NCBI RefSeq assembly: GCF_030407765.1
Contig: NZ_JASDCU010000006.1
Coordinates: 124,001-188,000, forward strand
From: Microbacterium sp. APC 3901
GTDB taxonomy: Bacteria > Actinomycetota > Actinomycetes > Actinomycetales > Microbacteriaceae
Direction: 5' to 3'
DNA length: 64,000 bases
Positions 50,787-59,124 of the stretch are shown piece after piece (position 1 is the first letter of the stretch; the number at the start of each line of letters is the position of its first letter). The position numbers and the translations under genes were made by a program. The notes beneath the pieces were generated by a model. It ran no database searches and was not told where the DNA came from. It saw nothing but the letters and a program-made list of their open reading frames with translations.

Positions 50787-51527
50787 ATGTCCCAGCAGAC
50801 GCCAAGCGTCCGAGAAGCGCTCGCCTCGCTGCGGGCCGCGCAGAAGTCCAACTCAGGAGCACCCGCGTACTCGCGGTTCGTGAACCGACCGGTGGGACGC
50901 ATCTTCGCCGCTGTCGCCTTCGCGTGGGGACGCACTCCCGATCAGGTGACCGCCGTCAGCGCCCTGTTCACCTTCGCGGGCATCGCACTCGTCGCGCTCG
51001 CGCCGCCGACGCTCCTCACCTCGCTGCTCATCGTGATCCTGCTCGTCCTGGGCTACGCGCTCGACTCCGCCGACGGCCAGCTCGCGCGACTCCGAGGCGG
51101 CGGGTCCCCTCGGGGCGAGTGGCTCGATCACATGGTCGACGCGACGAAGATGGCGACGATCCACATCGCCGTCCTGATCTGCTGGTGGCGCTTCTACGAT
51201 GTCGAGCCGCCGATGCTCCTCATCCCCCTCGGCTTCCAGGTCGTGGCGTCGGTGTTCTTCTTCGGGGTGATCCTCACCGAACTGATCAGACGCGTCGGCT
51301 CTGCGGGGACCGCATCGAAGGCCGGATTCCGGAACTCGCCGATCTATGCGCTGATCGTGCTGCCGGCGGACTACGGATTGCTCATCCTGGTCTTCGCGAC
51401 ACTCTGGGTGCCGTGGCTGTTCATCACGCTGTACTCGGCGCTGCTGGCCGTGAACGCTCTGATCCTGCTCGCCTCGGTCGTCCGCTGGCACAGGTCTCTC
51501 GGCCCGATCGGGGCCGCACGTGCCTGA
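50787..51527 (+). CDS. CDP-alcohol phosphatidyltransferase family protein
   Basis: This 246-residue membrane enzyme carries the family motif DSADGQLARLRGGGSPRGEW followed by LDHMVD, that is D-x2-DG-x2-AR-x9-G-x3-D-x3-D. It joins a CDP-linked alcohol or diacylglycerol to an alcohol. Given the downstream acetyltransferase (8-bp overlap) and the polysaccharide context, it may make a lipid-linked or phosphate-decorated glycan rather than a phospholipid. A TAAAGT box lies at 50668-50673 and a single TTGGGGAG element at 50705-50712 in the leader. Confidence 0.88.
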   Translation: MSQQTPSVREALASLRAAQKSNSGAPAYSRFVNRPVGRIFAAVAFAWGRTPDQVTAVSALFTFAGIALVALAPPTLLTSLLIVILLVLGYALDSADGQLARLRGGGSPRGEWLDHMVDATKMATIHIAVLICWWRFYDVEPPMLLIPLGFQVVASVFFFGVILTELIRRVGSAGTASKAGFRNSPIYALIVLPADYGLLILVFATLWVPWLFITLYSALLAVNALILLASVVRWHRSLGPIGAARA

Positions 51528-52215
51528 GTTCTCGGGGCTCTCCGCGGGCCAGGCACGCGCGGCGAAGTGGAGTGCGTACCGACGAGCTGCCGGAATGATC
51601 GCCAGAGGTCTGATGCGCCGCCCGTTCTTCGGAACGGCAGGCGGCCCGCTCTTCCTCGGACGTCGGGTGCGGATCACCAACCCGTCGTTCATCCGCTACG
51701 CCGGTCGGCTTGTGATCGAAGACGGGGTCGAGCTGCAGGGACTCTCGAAGAACGGGATCGTCTTCGGGTCCGGGGTGTCGATCGGGGCCGGCACGGCCAT
51801 CCGCCCGTCGTCGTATTACGGCGGTGAAGCCGGTGAGGGACTCCGTGTCGGTGACCGCTCCAGCTTCGCCACGGGGTGCTTCATCGGCTGCTCCGGCAGC
51901 ATCGTCATCGGTGACGATGTGATGCTCGGCCCGGGTGTTCGCGTGTTCTCCGAGAACCACGTGTTCGCGGATCCGGGCGCGACGATCAAGTCGCAGGGCG
52001 TCCAGCGAGGAGCCGTGACGATCGGCGACGACTGCTGGATCGGCAGCGGTGTGACGATCACGTCGGGCGTGACGATCGGACGCGGAGTCGTGATCGGCAG
52101 CGGAAGCGTCGTCACGCGTGACATCCCCGACTTCAGCATCGCTGCAGGGAGCCCGGCGAAGGTCATCCGCACCCGAGCGACATCGACAGGTGGCGACGGC
52201 GGAGGAAATGTGTAA
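51520..52215 (+). CDS. Hexapeptide-repeat acyltransferase
   Basis: This 231-residue protein shows left-handed beta-helix hexapeptide repeats (VIGDDVMLGPGVRVFSENHV, then TIGDDCWIGSGVTITSGVTI) with the catalytic His in SENHVF. The GTG start overlaps the previous gene by eight bases, so they are coupled. It probably O-acetylates the polysaccharide or a nucleotide sugar; WbbJ/Lac-acetyltransferase-like. Substrate unknown. Confidence 0.9.
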   Translation: MPEFSGLSAGQARAAKWSAYRRAAGMIARGLMRRPFFGTAGGPLFLGRRVRITNPSFIRYAGRLVIEDGVELQGLSKNGIVFGSGVSIGAGTAIRPSSYYGGEAGEGLRVGDRSSFATGCFIGCSGSIVIGDDVMLGPGVRVFSENHVFADPGATIKSQGVQRGAVTIGDDCWIGSGVTITSGVTIGRGVVIGSGSVVTRDIPDFSIAAGSPAKVIRTRATSTGGDGGGNV

Positions 52216-52235
52216 GCTGATCCACAGTCATGACC

Positions 52236-52276
52236 GTGGGGACGGCATGGCTGGAAGGATTTTGGGGATCTGGGGA
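52236..52276 (+). promoter_or_regulatory. TGGGGA repeat cluster upstream of the GT2 gene
   Basis: GTGGGGAC (52236), TTGGGGAT (52262) and ATCTGGGGAT (52268-52277) lie 148-188 bases before the ATG at 52424. This is the most distant cluster from its gene. Confidence 0.5.
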
Positions 52277-52423
52277 TGTCAGTAATTTCTGGCGCACCCG
52301 CGGGAGCAGCGACACACGCGCCCTGCGGTCACGTGATTCTGCGTGCCGTCGATCGACGATCACCGTCCATCCGGTTCACCGTACACATCTGATTCACGCA
52401 CGTCGGCTCCGAGGGGGAACCAC

Positions 52424-53419
52424 ATGCAGGCAGCACACGACCGCACGGCGCGATCGCGGAAGAGCGACGAGGCATCACTCGTCGTCGCCATCGCGACCTT
52501 CAAGCGCCCCGACCGCCTGGTCCAGACTCTGCAGCTCGTCGGCGAACAGCTGGCACCGCTCATCGAGAATCGACTGGCCAGGGCCGTCTCGATCCTCGTC
52601 ATCGACAACGACCCTGCCGAGTCGGCTCGATCGGTCGTCGAAGGCGAGTATGCGGGAGTGACGACCCGATACGTCGCCGAAGCGACCCCGGGCATTCCCG
52701 CGGTCCGCAATCGCGCTCTCGACGAATCCGCCGACATCGATCTCCTGTCGTTCATCGACGATGACGAGGTACCGCTCGAGGGCTGGATCTCGTCACTTCT
52801 GGTCACCTGGTCGGATTCAGACCGGCCGGCCGCCGTCATGGGTCGCGTGGTGTCGCTCTTCGACCCCGAGGCCGACCCGTGGGTGCTCGAGAGTGGACTC
52901 TTCCGTCGCCCGCAGCGCCCGACCGGCACCGAGATCGGCGTCGCAGCGACCGGGAATCTCCTTCTCGACCTCAATCAGGTCCGCAGCAGCGGAGTGCGCT
53001 TCGACCAGCGGATCGGGCTCGGAGGCGGATCCGACACCCTGTTCAGCATGGGCCTGAAGAAGGCCGGTGCGCGCCTGGTGTGGTGCAACGAGTCCGTCGC
53101 AGAAGACACCGTCGAGCCCGAGCGTCAGACCCGGCCGTGGGCGCTGAAGCGGTCATTCAGCCACGGCAATGTCTCGATCCTCGTGCAGCTGCGATTGGAG
53201 TCGAGACCCGCTCGTCGACTGCTGATCCGCGCGAAGGGAATCGCCGGAGGAGCCGCACGCGTCGTCGCCGGTTACGCGCGGCACCTGTTCGGGCGAGTGA
53301 CCGGATCCATCCGCCACGATGCCAAGGGTCTGCGGCTCGCCTACCGAGGAGCGGGAATGATCTCGGCGAGCGTCGGCCAGACGTACTCGGCGTACTCTCG
53401 GCCGGGCACTTCGGCATGA
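52424..53419 (+). CDS. Glycosyltransferase family 2
   Basis: This 331-residue enzyme has a GT-A fold: VVAIATFKRPDRLVQTLQLV near the start, a metal-binding DDDE in LLSFIDDDEVPLEGWISSLL, and the acceptor region IGLGGGSDTLFSMGLKKAG (ED-like motif replaced by GGSD). The ATG at 52424 has GAGGGGGAA upstream. It overlaps the deacetylase gene in ATGA. It adds a sugar to the polysaccharide or a surface glycan; the specificity is unknown. Confidence 0.9.
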   Translation: MQAAHDRTARSRKSDEASLVVAIATFKRPDRLVQTLQLVGEQLAPLIENRLARAVSILVIDNDPAESARSVVEGEYAGVTTRYVAEATPGIPAVRNRALDESADIDLLSFIDDDEVPLEGWISSLLVTWSDSDRPAAVMGRVVSLFDPEADPWVLESGLFRRPQRPTGTEIGVAATGNLLLDLNQVRSSGVRFDQRIGLGGGSDTLFSMGLKKAGARLVWCNESVAEDTVEPERQTRPWALKRSFSHGNVSILVQLRLESRPARRLLIRAKGIAGGAARVVAGYARHLFGRVTGSIRHDAKGLRLAYRGAGMISASVGQTYSAYSRPGTSA

Positions 53420-54141
53420 GCCGGTTCGTTCCGGCACGCGCACGGCGGTGGCTTCGCAGCCATGGCGGCCCCCTCGGGTCGATCGTGCGCGTGCGGACGA
53501 GTCGCCCCGAGTTCGTGCTCACCTACGACGACGGCCCGGATCCCGTCGAGACCGAGCGTGTCCTCGAGGTTCTGCGCGATGAATCCGCGTCCGCGACCTT
53601 CTTCGTGCTGATGACGAGGGCCCGCGAGCACCGGACGCTGATCTCCGAGATCCTCGCCGGCGGCCACGAACTCGCCCTGCACGGGCCCGACCACCGACCG
53701 ATCTCACGCCTCGGCTACCGCGAGGTCCGCGACCGGACCGCGTCGGCGAAGGCCGAACTCGAAGACATCTCCGGCGCGGCGGTCCGGTGGTACCGCCCGC
53801 CATACGGACTGCAGTCTCTCACCAGCTTCCGGGCTGTCAAGGCGACCGGCCTCGAGCCCGTGCTCTGGGGGCCGACGGCATGGGACTCCCGCGAGGCGAC
53901 GACCGAACAGCGCATCGCCCGCGCGCTCCGCGGGGCCGAACCCGGCGCGATCCTGCTGTCGCACGATTCATACGCGGGGTTCGCCGACGGCGGGCGCAGC
54001 GATTCGCCACCGGCTGTCGACCGCAGTGCCCTCGCGACCCGCATACTCGCGGCGTACCGCGAGCGGGGACTCCACGCGCGCAGTCTGGCGCAAGCACTCA
54101 CGTCCGGCTCGCCGGTCAAGGGAATCTGGTTCACACGATGA
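53416..54141 (+). CDS. Polysaccharide deacetylase (NodB/CE4 type)
   Basis: This 241-residue protein has CE4 motifs: TYDDGPD (motif 1), HGPDHRPIS (motif 2 with two His), RWYRPPYG (motif 3) and ILLSHDSY (final motif). There is no clear signal peptide, only the basic start RFVPARARRWLRSHG, so export is uncertain. It would remove acetyl groups from an N-acetylated sugar polymer or a lipid-linked intermediate. It is coupled to the GT2 gene and followed 12 bases later by the nucleotide-sugar dehydrogenase. Confidence 0.9.
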   Translation: MSRFVPARARRWLRSHGGPLGSIVRVRTSRPEFVLTYDDGPDPVETERVLEVLRDESASATFFVLMTRAREHRTLISEILAGGHELALHGPDHRPISRLGYREVRDRTASAKAELEDISGAAVRWYRPPYGLQSLTSFRAVKATGLEPVLWGPTAWDSREATTEQRIARALRGAEPGAILLSHDSYAGFADGGRSDSPPAVDRSALATRILAAYRERGLHARSLAQALTSGSPVKGIWFTR

Positions 54142-54153
54142 AGGGGAAGAAAG

Positions 54154-55434
54154 ATGACTGAGGAGAACCGCCGAGAGGCCAAGAAGGTCGTCGTCATCGG
54201 GCAGGGGTACGTCGGCCTGCCGGTCGCGATGCGGTCGGTCGCGATCGGTCATGAGGTCGTGGGTCTCGACCTCGATCCGCGGCGCGTCGACAGCCTCGGC
54301 GCCGGCAGCTCGCACGTCGACGACATCTCCGATGAGGAGCTGCGCGCGGCTCTCGACTCCGGGCACTACCGCGTGTCTTCCGATTATGCCGATGCCGCCG
54401 GCTTCGATGTCGCCGTGATCACGGTGCCGACCCCGCTGCGCGAGACGCTGCCGGATCTGTCGTTCATCGAGAGCGCCGCGGCTTCTCTCGCACCGCAGCT
54501 GACACGCGGAGCGCTCGTGGTGCTCGAGTCCACGACCTATCCCGGCACCACGCAGGAGCTGCTCATCCCGCTGCTCGAGGAGGGCTCCGGCCTGACCGCC
54601 GGCACTGACTTCTTCGCCGGGTACAGCCCCGAGCGGATCGACCCGGGCAACCCCACCTGGGGCCTGCAGGAGACGCCGAAGATCGTCTCGGGCATCGACC
54701 CCGAGTCGCTGGAGAAGGTGTCGGAGTTCTACTCGGCGATCGTCGACACGATCGTGCCGGTGAGTTCTCCGAAGGAGGCCGAGATGGCCAAGCTCCTCGA
54801 GAACACCTTCCGTCACGTGAACATCGCGCTGGTCAACGAGCTCGCTGTCTTCGCTCACGCCCTGGGCGTCAACGTCTGGGAATCGATCGATGCCGCGGCC
54901 ACCAAACCGTTCGGCTTCATGAAGTTCACGCCCGGTCCGGGCGTCGGCGGCCACTGCCTGCCGGTCGACCCGAGCTACCTGTCGTGGCAGGTGCGTCGCA
55001 AACTCGGAAAGAGCTTCCGTTTCGTCGAGCTCGCCAACGACGTGAACGACCACATGCCCGAGTACGTTCTGCAGCGCGTGAGCCGCCGGCTCAACGAGGA
55101 GGGCAGCGCGCTCAACGGCGCCCGTGTTCTGCTCCTCGGGCTCGCGTACAAGAAGAACACCGGCGACATCCGCGAGTCTCCCGCGCTTCCGCTCATCGAG
55201 CTGCTGCAGGACCAGTCCGCAGTCGTGCATGCGGTCGACTCGCACGTCGAGGAGCACCACTGGCCCCGCACGGTCGAGCGGATCGCCGCCGCGTCAGTCG
55301 ACTTTCACGCCTATGACGTCATCGTGCTCATCACCGACCACGACGATGTCGACTACGAAGTTCTCGAGGCGAGCGGTGTGCCGGTCTTCGACACCCGCAA
55401 CCGCCTGCGCGGCGAGGGCATCGAACGCCTCTGA
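54154..55434 (+). CDS. UDP-glucose/UDP-ManNAc dehydrogenase-family protein
   Basis: This 426-residue cytoplasmic enzyme oxidises a nucleotide sugar to the uronic acid with two NAD. It shows the Rossmann motif VIGQGYVGLP, the middle segment ESTTYPGTTQELL, and the catalytic Cys block GPGVGGHCLPVDPSYL. VLLLGLAYKKNTGDIRESPA marks the C-terminal domain. AAGGGGAAG lies before the ATG. It supplies an acidic sugar for the exopolysaccharide. UDP-ManNAc (WecC) and UDP-glucose types cannot be separated by eye. A strong terminator follows. Confidence 0.93.
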   Translation: MTEENRREAKKVVVIGQGYVGLPVAMRSVAIGHEVVGLDLDPRRVDSLGAGSSHVDDISDEELRAALDSGHYRVSSDYADAAGFDVAVITVPTPLRETLPDLSFIESAAASLAPQLTRGALVVLESTTYPGTTQELLIPLLEEGSGLTAGTDFFAGYSPERIDPGNPTWGLQETPKIVSGIDPESLEKVSEFYSAIVDTIVPVSSPKEAEMAKLLENTFRHVNIALVNELAVFAHALGVNVWESIDAAATKPFGFMKFTPGPGVGGHCLPVDPSYLSWQVRRKLGKSFRFVELANDVNDHMPEYVLQRVSRRLNEEGSALNGARVLLLGLAYKKNTGDIRESPALPLIELLQDQSAVVHAVDSHVEEHHWPRTVERIAAASVDFHAYDVIVLITDHDDVDYEVLEASGVPVFDTRNRLRGEGIERL

Positions 55435-55449
55435 CCGGCGCGACTCACG

Positions 55450-55490
55450 ACAGCGGGGCCGTGCGACAGGATGTCGCACGGCCCCGCTGT
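55450..55490. terminator. Strong bidirectional terminator
   Basis: ACAGCGGGGCCGTGCGACA (55450-55468) is exactly complementary to 55472-55490 across a 3-nt loop, between the converging dehydrogenase and beta-helix genes. Confidence 0.85.
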
Positions 55491-55507
55491 CTGTTCTGCG
55501 AGGGTGA

Positions 55508-57100
55508 TCAGCCGATCGTGTAGCGGGTGAGGGGCACAGCGCCCACCTCCCAGATGTTGCCGCTGAGCACAGGTGCGCTCGACACGGGTGCGACGATCGC
55601 GCAGCCCGAGTGGATGCGCTCGGGTCCGAAGACGTTGCTCGTGAGGATCGGTCGGTTGTTGGCCGCAGACGATCCGACGTTGACGGTGCAGCCGCCGTCC
55701 TGGAGGTAGTTGTCGCGGATGGTGATGGAGCCGAGCTTCGCGATCGATGAATTCTGGGTGATCTGCACCGCTGCGTTCGTCGCGCCCTCCATCCGGTTGC
55801 CCTCGAGCACGATCGACGCGCCGCCCTCGATCTGCACCGAGTCATCGTGCGACGGCGTTCCGCCTCGCAGCGGGTCCTTCTCCCAGTGGGAGTTGTCGTG
55901 CAGCCAGGAATCGCGCACGACGACGTTGTTCCCGAGCACGCGCACAGGGTCGACGACGGTGTGGATGTCCATCCGCACCGCGGTGAAGTTCGAGCCCACC
56001 AGACCGTTCCAGGCGGGATCCTCCTTCGCGGCGTAGATCTCGGAGTCCTGGATGGTGAACGGCTGACCGGAGTTGACGTTGGTCACCAGGCCGATGCTGC
56101 GAGCCGTGGAGCCGCCAACGATGCGCGAGTTCTTGATCACGACGCCCGGTGCCTTGATGTCGATGATCCCTCGCACCTCGACTCCGTCGACCACGGTGTT
56201 CGCCTTCGTGATCACCAGGTCGCCCTCGTGAACCGTCAGCGAGACACCTGCGGGCACGCCGGTCGTCGCTGCCGTCGGGAATCCGGAGGCCGGGACGGTG
56301 GGGTTCGCCGGCGGGGCCGGAGCGGGCTCCACCGGAGCAGGAGCCGGAGCCGGCTTGACCGGAGCGGGTGCAGGGGCGGGCTTCACCGGAGCGGGCGCAG
56401 GAGCCGAGGGGGTCGGCTTCGGCGTCGTCGCGGGCTGCTTCACGGCGGCATACGAGGAGGAGGCCACGGATGCCTTGAGCGACGGGGATCCCGTCGACGT
56501 GTAGAACGTCACGGCGCCCTTGCCCTCAGCGGAGATCCGCGAGCCCGAGGTGTCCTTCGCGGACACTTCGCGGGCGGTGGAGGTGCCGATCTTGGCTGTC
56601 GCCTTGAGGGTCACCGTCGAGGTGCCCTTCGCCTCGAGCGTCAGCGTGAGCTTCTCGCCGGCCTTGATCTTGCGGTCGAGGGTCACGTACGACGAGATCG
56701 TCGACTGGGTCAGCGACCGCCCGGTGCCGTTGAGACGCTTGATCGACACGGTCACCGTGCCGTTCGGGTAGGTGCGCGCCTGAGCGGCGTAGGCGCCGCT
56801 CTTGCCGGCTCGAGCCTGCACGGACGTGTAGACGCCGCCGCCCGACTTGGGCAGCGCGGCGAGGGTGGTCGACGCGGTGACCTTCGCGTCGCGGATCACC
56901 GTGCTTCCGACGGGGACGGTCGCGATCGACCCGGGCTTGATCGCGACGGACGTCGCGGCGCTGGCCGGTGGAGCGAAGATGAGTCCCACTGCGACGAGGA
57001 CCGTCGAGAGCAGGAGTGCGACCAGGAGTCGGCCGCTTCGTGGGGTGAGTGTTGCAGATCGGGGGGAGTGAACGGGGGCAGGGTAAGAGATATTTTTCAT
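55508..57100 (-). CDS. Secreted right-handed beta-helix protein
   Basis: This 530-residue protein starts at MKNISYPAPVHS. Its signal peptide contains LLVALLLSTVLVAVGLIFAP and ends near ASAATS. Next is a domain of about 180 residues that resembles modules A and B of the giant surface proteins (QARTYPNGTVTVSIKRLNGT compared with YRARVTVAANGSVSLQVLRS). A Pro/Ala/Lys/Val repeat linker follows (APAPVKPAP units). The C-terminal 270 residues are a parallel beta-helix (VVIKNSRIVGG, VVRDSWLHDN, IVLEGNRMEG), as in pectate-lyase-like proteins. It may bind or cut the exopolysaccharide. The ATG at 57100 has only a weak ribosome-binding site. Confidence 0.82.
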   Translation of the reverse strand: MKNISYPAPVHSPRSATLTPRSGRLLVALLLSTVLVAVGLIFAPPASAATSVAIKPGSIATVPVGSTVIRDAKVTASTTLAALPKSGGGVYTSVQARAGKSGAYAAQARTYPNGTVTVSIKRLNGTGRSLTQSTISSYVTLDRKIKAGEKLTLTLEAKGTSTVTLKATAKIGTSTAREVSAKDTSGSRISAEGKGAVTFYTSTGSPSLKASVASSSYAAVKQPATTPKPTPSAPAPAPVKPAPAPAPVKPAPAPAPVEPAPAPPANPTVPASGFPTAATTGVPAGVSLTVHEGDLVITKANTVVDGVEVRGIIDIKAPGVVIKNSRIVGGSTARSIGLVTNVNSGQPFTIQDSEIYAAKEDPAWNGLVGSNFTAVRMDIHTVVDPVRVLGNNVVVRDSWLHDNSHWEKDPLRGGTPSHDDSVQIEGGASIVLEGNRMEGATNAAVQITQNSSIAKLGSITIRDNYLQDGGCTVNVGSSAANNRPILTSNVFGPERIHSGCAIVAPVSSAPVLSGNIWEVGAVPLTRYTIG

Positions 57101-57167
57101 AGGTGTCCAGCCGTTTCGGGGAGGGGCTGCGCCGAGGCACAGAGTTTGGCGGCTATCGCAGGCCATA

Positions 57168-57186
57168 TTAGGTGGGACTAACCTGT
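57168..57186. promoter_or_regulatory. Weak DtxR-like iron box upstream of the beta-helix gene
   Basis: TTAGGTGGGACTAACCTGT matches the DtxR consensus at about 14 of 19 positions, with intact TTAGGT and CTAACCT arms. It lies 68 bases upstream of the beta-helix start. It may be coincidental. Confidence 0.3.
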
Positions 57187-57281
57187 ATGTCACCCGAGAA
57201 TCTGGAATATTCCGGTAGACCCATGTCTTCAGGGCGATATATTCCGCGATCGGGTCATTTCCGGCGCGCTTTCGCGACGGC

Positions 57282-58460
57282 TCAGAGCTCGCCGGGCTTC
57301 ATCGCCTCGGCGTCGATCGCCCGGATGATGCGCACGGTCGCGGTGTCAGGTTTCGGCTCGCCCGTCGCCGCATCGAGCTTCACATGCCGTTTCGGCGCAT
57401 ATACGACGAGGGAGTGGAAGAGGAAGCGCGCGAAGAACGCGACGACGAGCGACAGCCCCGTCGCGAGCACACTCGATATATGCCATGTCTCGACCATCAG
57501 CGCCATCACCGGGATCCGCAGCGCGGCCTCGACGTTGTTGAATGTGAACGACGCCGCGAAGCGACCGCCCAACCCGCGCGCATCCGTTCGCATATCCGCG
57601 AAGACGAATTTCTCCTGCAGGATGAAGTTGCCGATGATGGTGACCTCGGCGCCGATGATCGCCGCCCAGATATAGGGAACTCCCGCCAGGGTCAGCAGCC
57701 ACATGATGCCCAGGTTGGCGACCGCTCCGATCACACCGATCATCGCGAACAGCGACATCTTGCCGAATCGCAGTCTGGCGAGATGTGCGACGAAGGTCAC
57801 TCCCTGACGCAGGCTCGCCTTGGAGGTTCCGTGGCGACGCTCGCCGAACTCCATCGGCACCTCGGCGATGCGCAGATCGGTGCGGGCGAGGATCTCGAGG
57901 AGGATCTTGAAGCCCTGCGGCTTGAGAGAGGACAGATCCAGGCGCGTGCGGTCGACCAGGAAGAATCCGGTCATCGGATCGGTGCTGCGGGCGAGGCGGA
58001 TCGGGAACATCGATCGGGTCAGCCAGGTTGCTGACCGGGACACCCCGAACCGCACGGCGGTGCCGAGACCGCTCGTGTCGCCGCCGCCGATGTAGCGGGA
58101 GGCTGCCACCACATCGGCGTCGCCATCGTCATGTCGCAGCAGCAGTGCGGGAAGCAGCTCGGGCGGATGCTGCAGGTCGCCGTCCATGACGATGCAGAGG
58201 TCCGAGTGCGCGGCCTCGAGCCCGACGACGACGGCTCCCCCGAGTCCGCCGGTGTTGTCGGTGCGGTGGATGACCCTGACCGGCAGCGGGGCGTCGGCGG
58301 CCACGCGATCGACCTCGGCGGCCGTGTCGTCGGTGCTGTCGTCGACGAAGAGGATCTCCGCGTCGTAGGCGGCGAGCGCGACCGCGGTGCGGGCCACGAG
58401 CTCAGCGACGTTCTCGCGCTCGTTGAAGGTCGGCACGATCACGGTGACCGGTGTCCCCAC
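57282..58460 (-). CDS. Polyprenol-phosphate glycosyltransferase fused to GtrA domain
   Basis: This 392-residue protein has an N-terminal GT2 domain (TVIVPTFNERENVAELVART, then LCIVMDGDLQHPPELLPAL with the DxD-type MDGD), of the dolichyl-phosphate-mannose synthase kind. A GtrA-like membrane domain with four helices follows (MIGVIGAVANLGIMWLLTLA, NFILQEKFVFAD). It transfers a sugar from a nucleotide donor to polyprenyl phosphate for use outside the cell. The GTG at 58460 is chosen for the strong purine-rich site upstream (GGAGGGGG). It diverges from the cytidylyltransferase gene. Confidence 0.9.
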   Translation of the reverse strand: MGTPVTVIVPTFNERENVAELVARTAVALAAYDAEILFVDDSTDDTAAEVDRVAADAPLPVRVIHRTDNTGGLGGAVVVGLEAAHSDLCIVMDGDLQHPPELLPALLLRHDDGDADVVAASRYIGGGDTSGLGTAVRFGVSRSATWLTRSMFPIRLARSTDPMTGFFLVDRTRLDLSSLKPQGFKILLEILARTDLRIAEVPMEFGERRHGTSKASLRQGVTFVAHLARLRFGKMSLFAMIGVIGAVANLGIMWLLTLAGVPYIWAAIIGAEVTIIGNFILQEKFVFADMRTDARGLGGRFAASFTFNNVEAALRIPVMALMVETWHISSVLATGLSLVVAFFARFLFHSLVVYAPKRHVKLDAATGEPKPDTATVRIIRAIDAEAMKPGEL

Positions 58461-58540
58461 TGTGCGCCCCCTCCCCTGTGCTGAGCACTGCGGACTCCAT
58501 AGTTCCATGTGTTCCTATGCAGGAGGAAACGGCGACCTGC

Positions 58541-58546
58541 TAGAGT
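58541..58546 (+). promoter_or_regulatory. Possible -10 box for the cytidylyltransferase gene
   Basis: TAGAGT lies about 75 bases before the ATG. It is identical to the box at 28026-28031, and the CTGGGGA cluster lies downstream of it, in the presumed leader. Confidence 0.4.
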
Positions 58547-58578
58547 GACGGGATGCGGCTGTGGGAGTCGCTGGGCGG

Positions 58579-58616
58579 ATGGGGATCCGCCTTCTGGGGA
58601 ATTACTGATCTGGGGA
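58579..58616 (+). promoter_or_regulatory. CTGGGGA repeat cluster upstream of the cytidylyltransferase
   Basis: ATGGGGAT (58579), TCTGGGGAATT (58593-58603) and GATCTGGGGAG (58608-58617) lie immediately before the ATG at 58621, whose own codons continue ATGGGGAC. The last copy is also positioned as a ribosome-binding site. CTGGGGAATT is shared base for base with the cluster at 28197-28206. Confidence 0.65.
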
Positions 58617-58620
58617 GATC

Positions 58621-59079
58621 ATGGGGACGCGCATCGGCTATGCCGTGGGTGCTTTCGACCTGTTTCACGTCGGGCATCTCAACCTTCTTCGTCACGCCAA
58701 GCAGCACTGCGACGTTCTCGTCGCCGGTGTCGTCAGCGATGAGATGCTGCGGCAGGTGAAGGGCATCGAGCCCGTCATCCCGACAGCCGAGCGGGCGGAG
58801 ATCGTCCGTCACATCTCGTTCGTCGACGATGTCTACGTCGAGACGAGCCCATCGAAGATGGACTCCTGGAGAGAAGTGCAGTTCACGCACTTCTTCAAGG
58901 GAGACGACTGGCGCGGCACGGACAAGGGTCTGCGGCTCGAGCGGGAGTTCTCGGAGGTGGGCGTCGAGGTCGTGTACTTCCCGTACACGGCGCACACGTC
59001 GAGCTCGTCGCTTCGCCGCGCGCTCGACGCGATCAGCGCCGGCGCCACCGTCGGCGCTCCGGCGCTCGCGACGCGCTGA
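58621..59079 (+). CDS. Cytidylyltransferase-like nucleotidyltransferase (TagD family)
   Basis: This 152-residue protein has the nucleotide-binding GAFDLFHVGHLNLLRHA motif (HxGH) and FVDDVY, as in glycerol-3-phosphate cytidylyltransferases. The family's C-terminal RTxGISTT motif is replaced by AHTSSSSLRRAL, which changes the nucleotide-binding end. It probably makes a CDP-alcohol, which would suit the CDP-alcohol transferase at 50787-51527. The ATG is preceded by the CTGGGGA cluster. The exact substrate is uncertain. Confidence 0.85.
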   Translation: MGTRIGYAVGAFDLFHVGHLNLLRHAKQHCDVLVAGVVSDEMLRQVKGIEPVIPTAERAEIVRHISFVDDVYVETSPSKMDSWREVQFTHFFKGDDWRGTDKGLRLEREFSEVGVEVVYFPYTAHTSSSSLRRALDAISAGATVGAPALATR

Positions 59080-59124
59080 GTCCCGCCCGCGGACACCGCG
59101 TCGGCGAGCACCGAGCTCGCAGAC

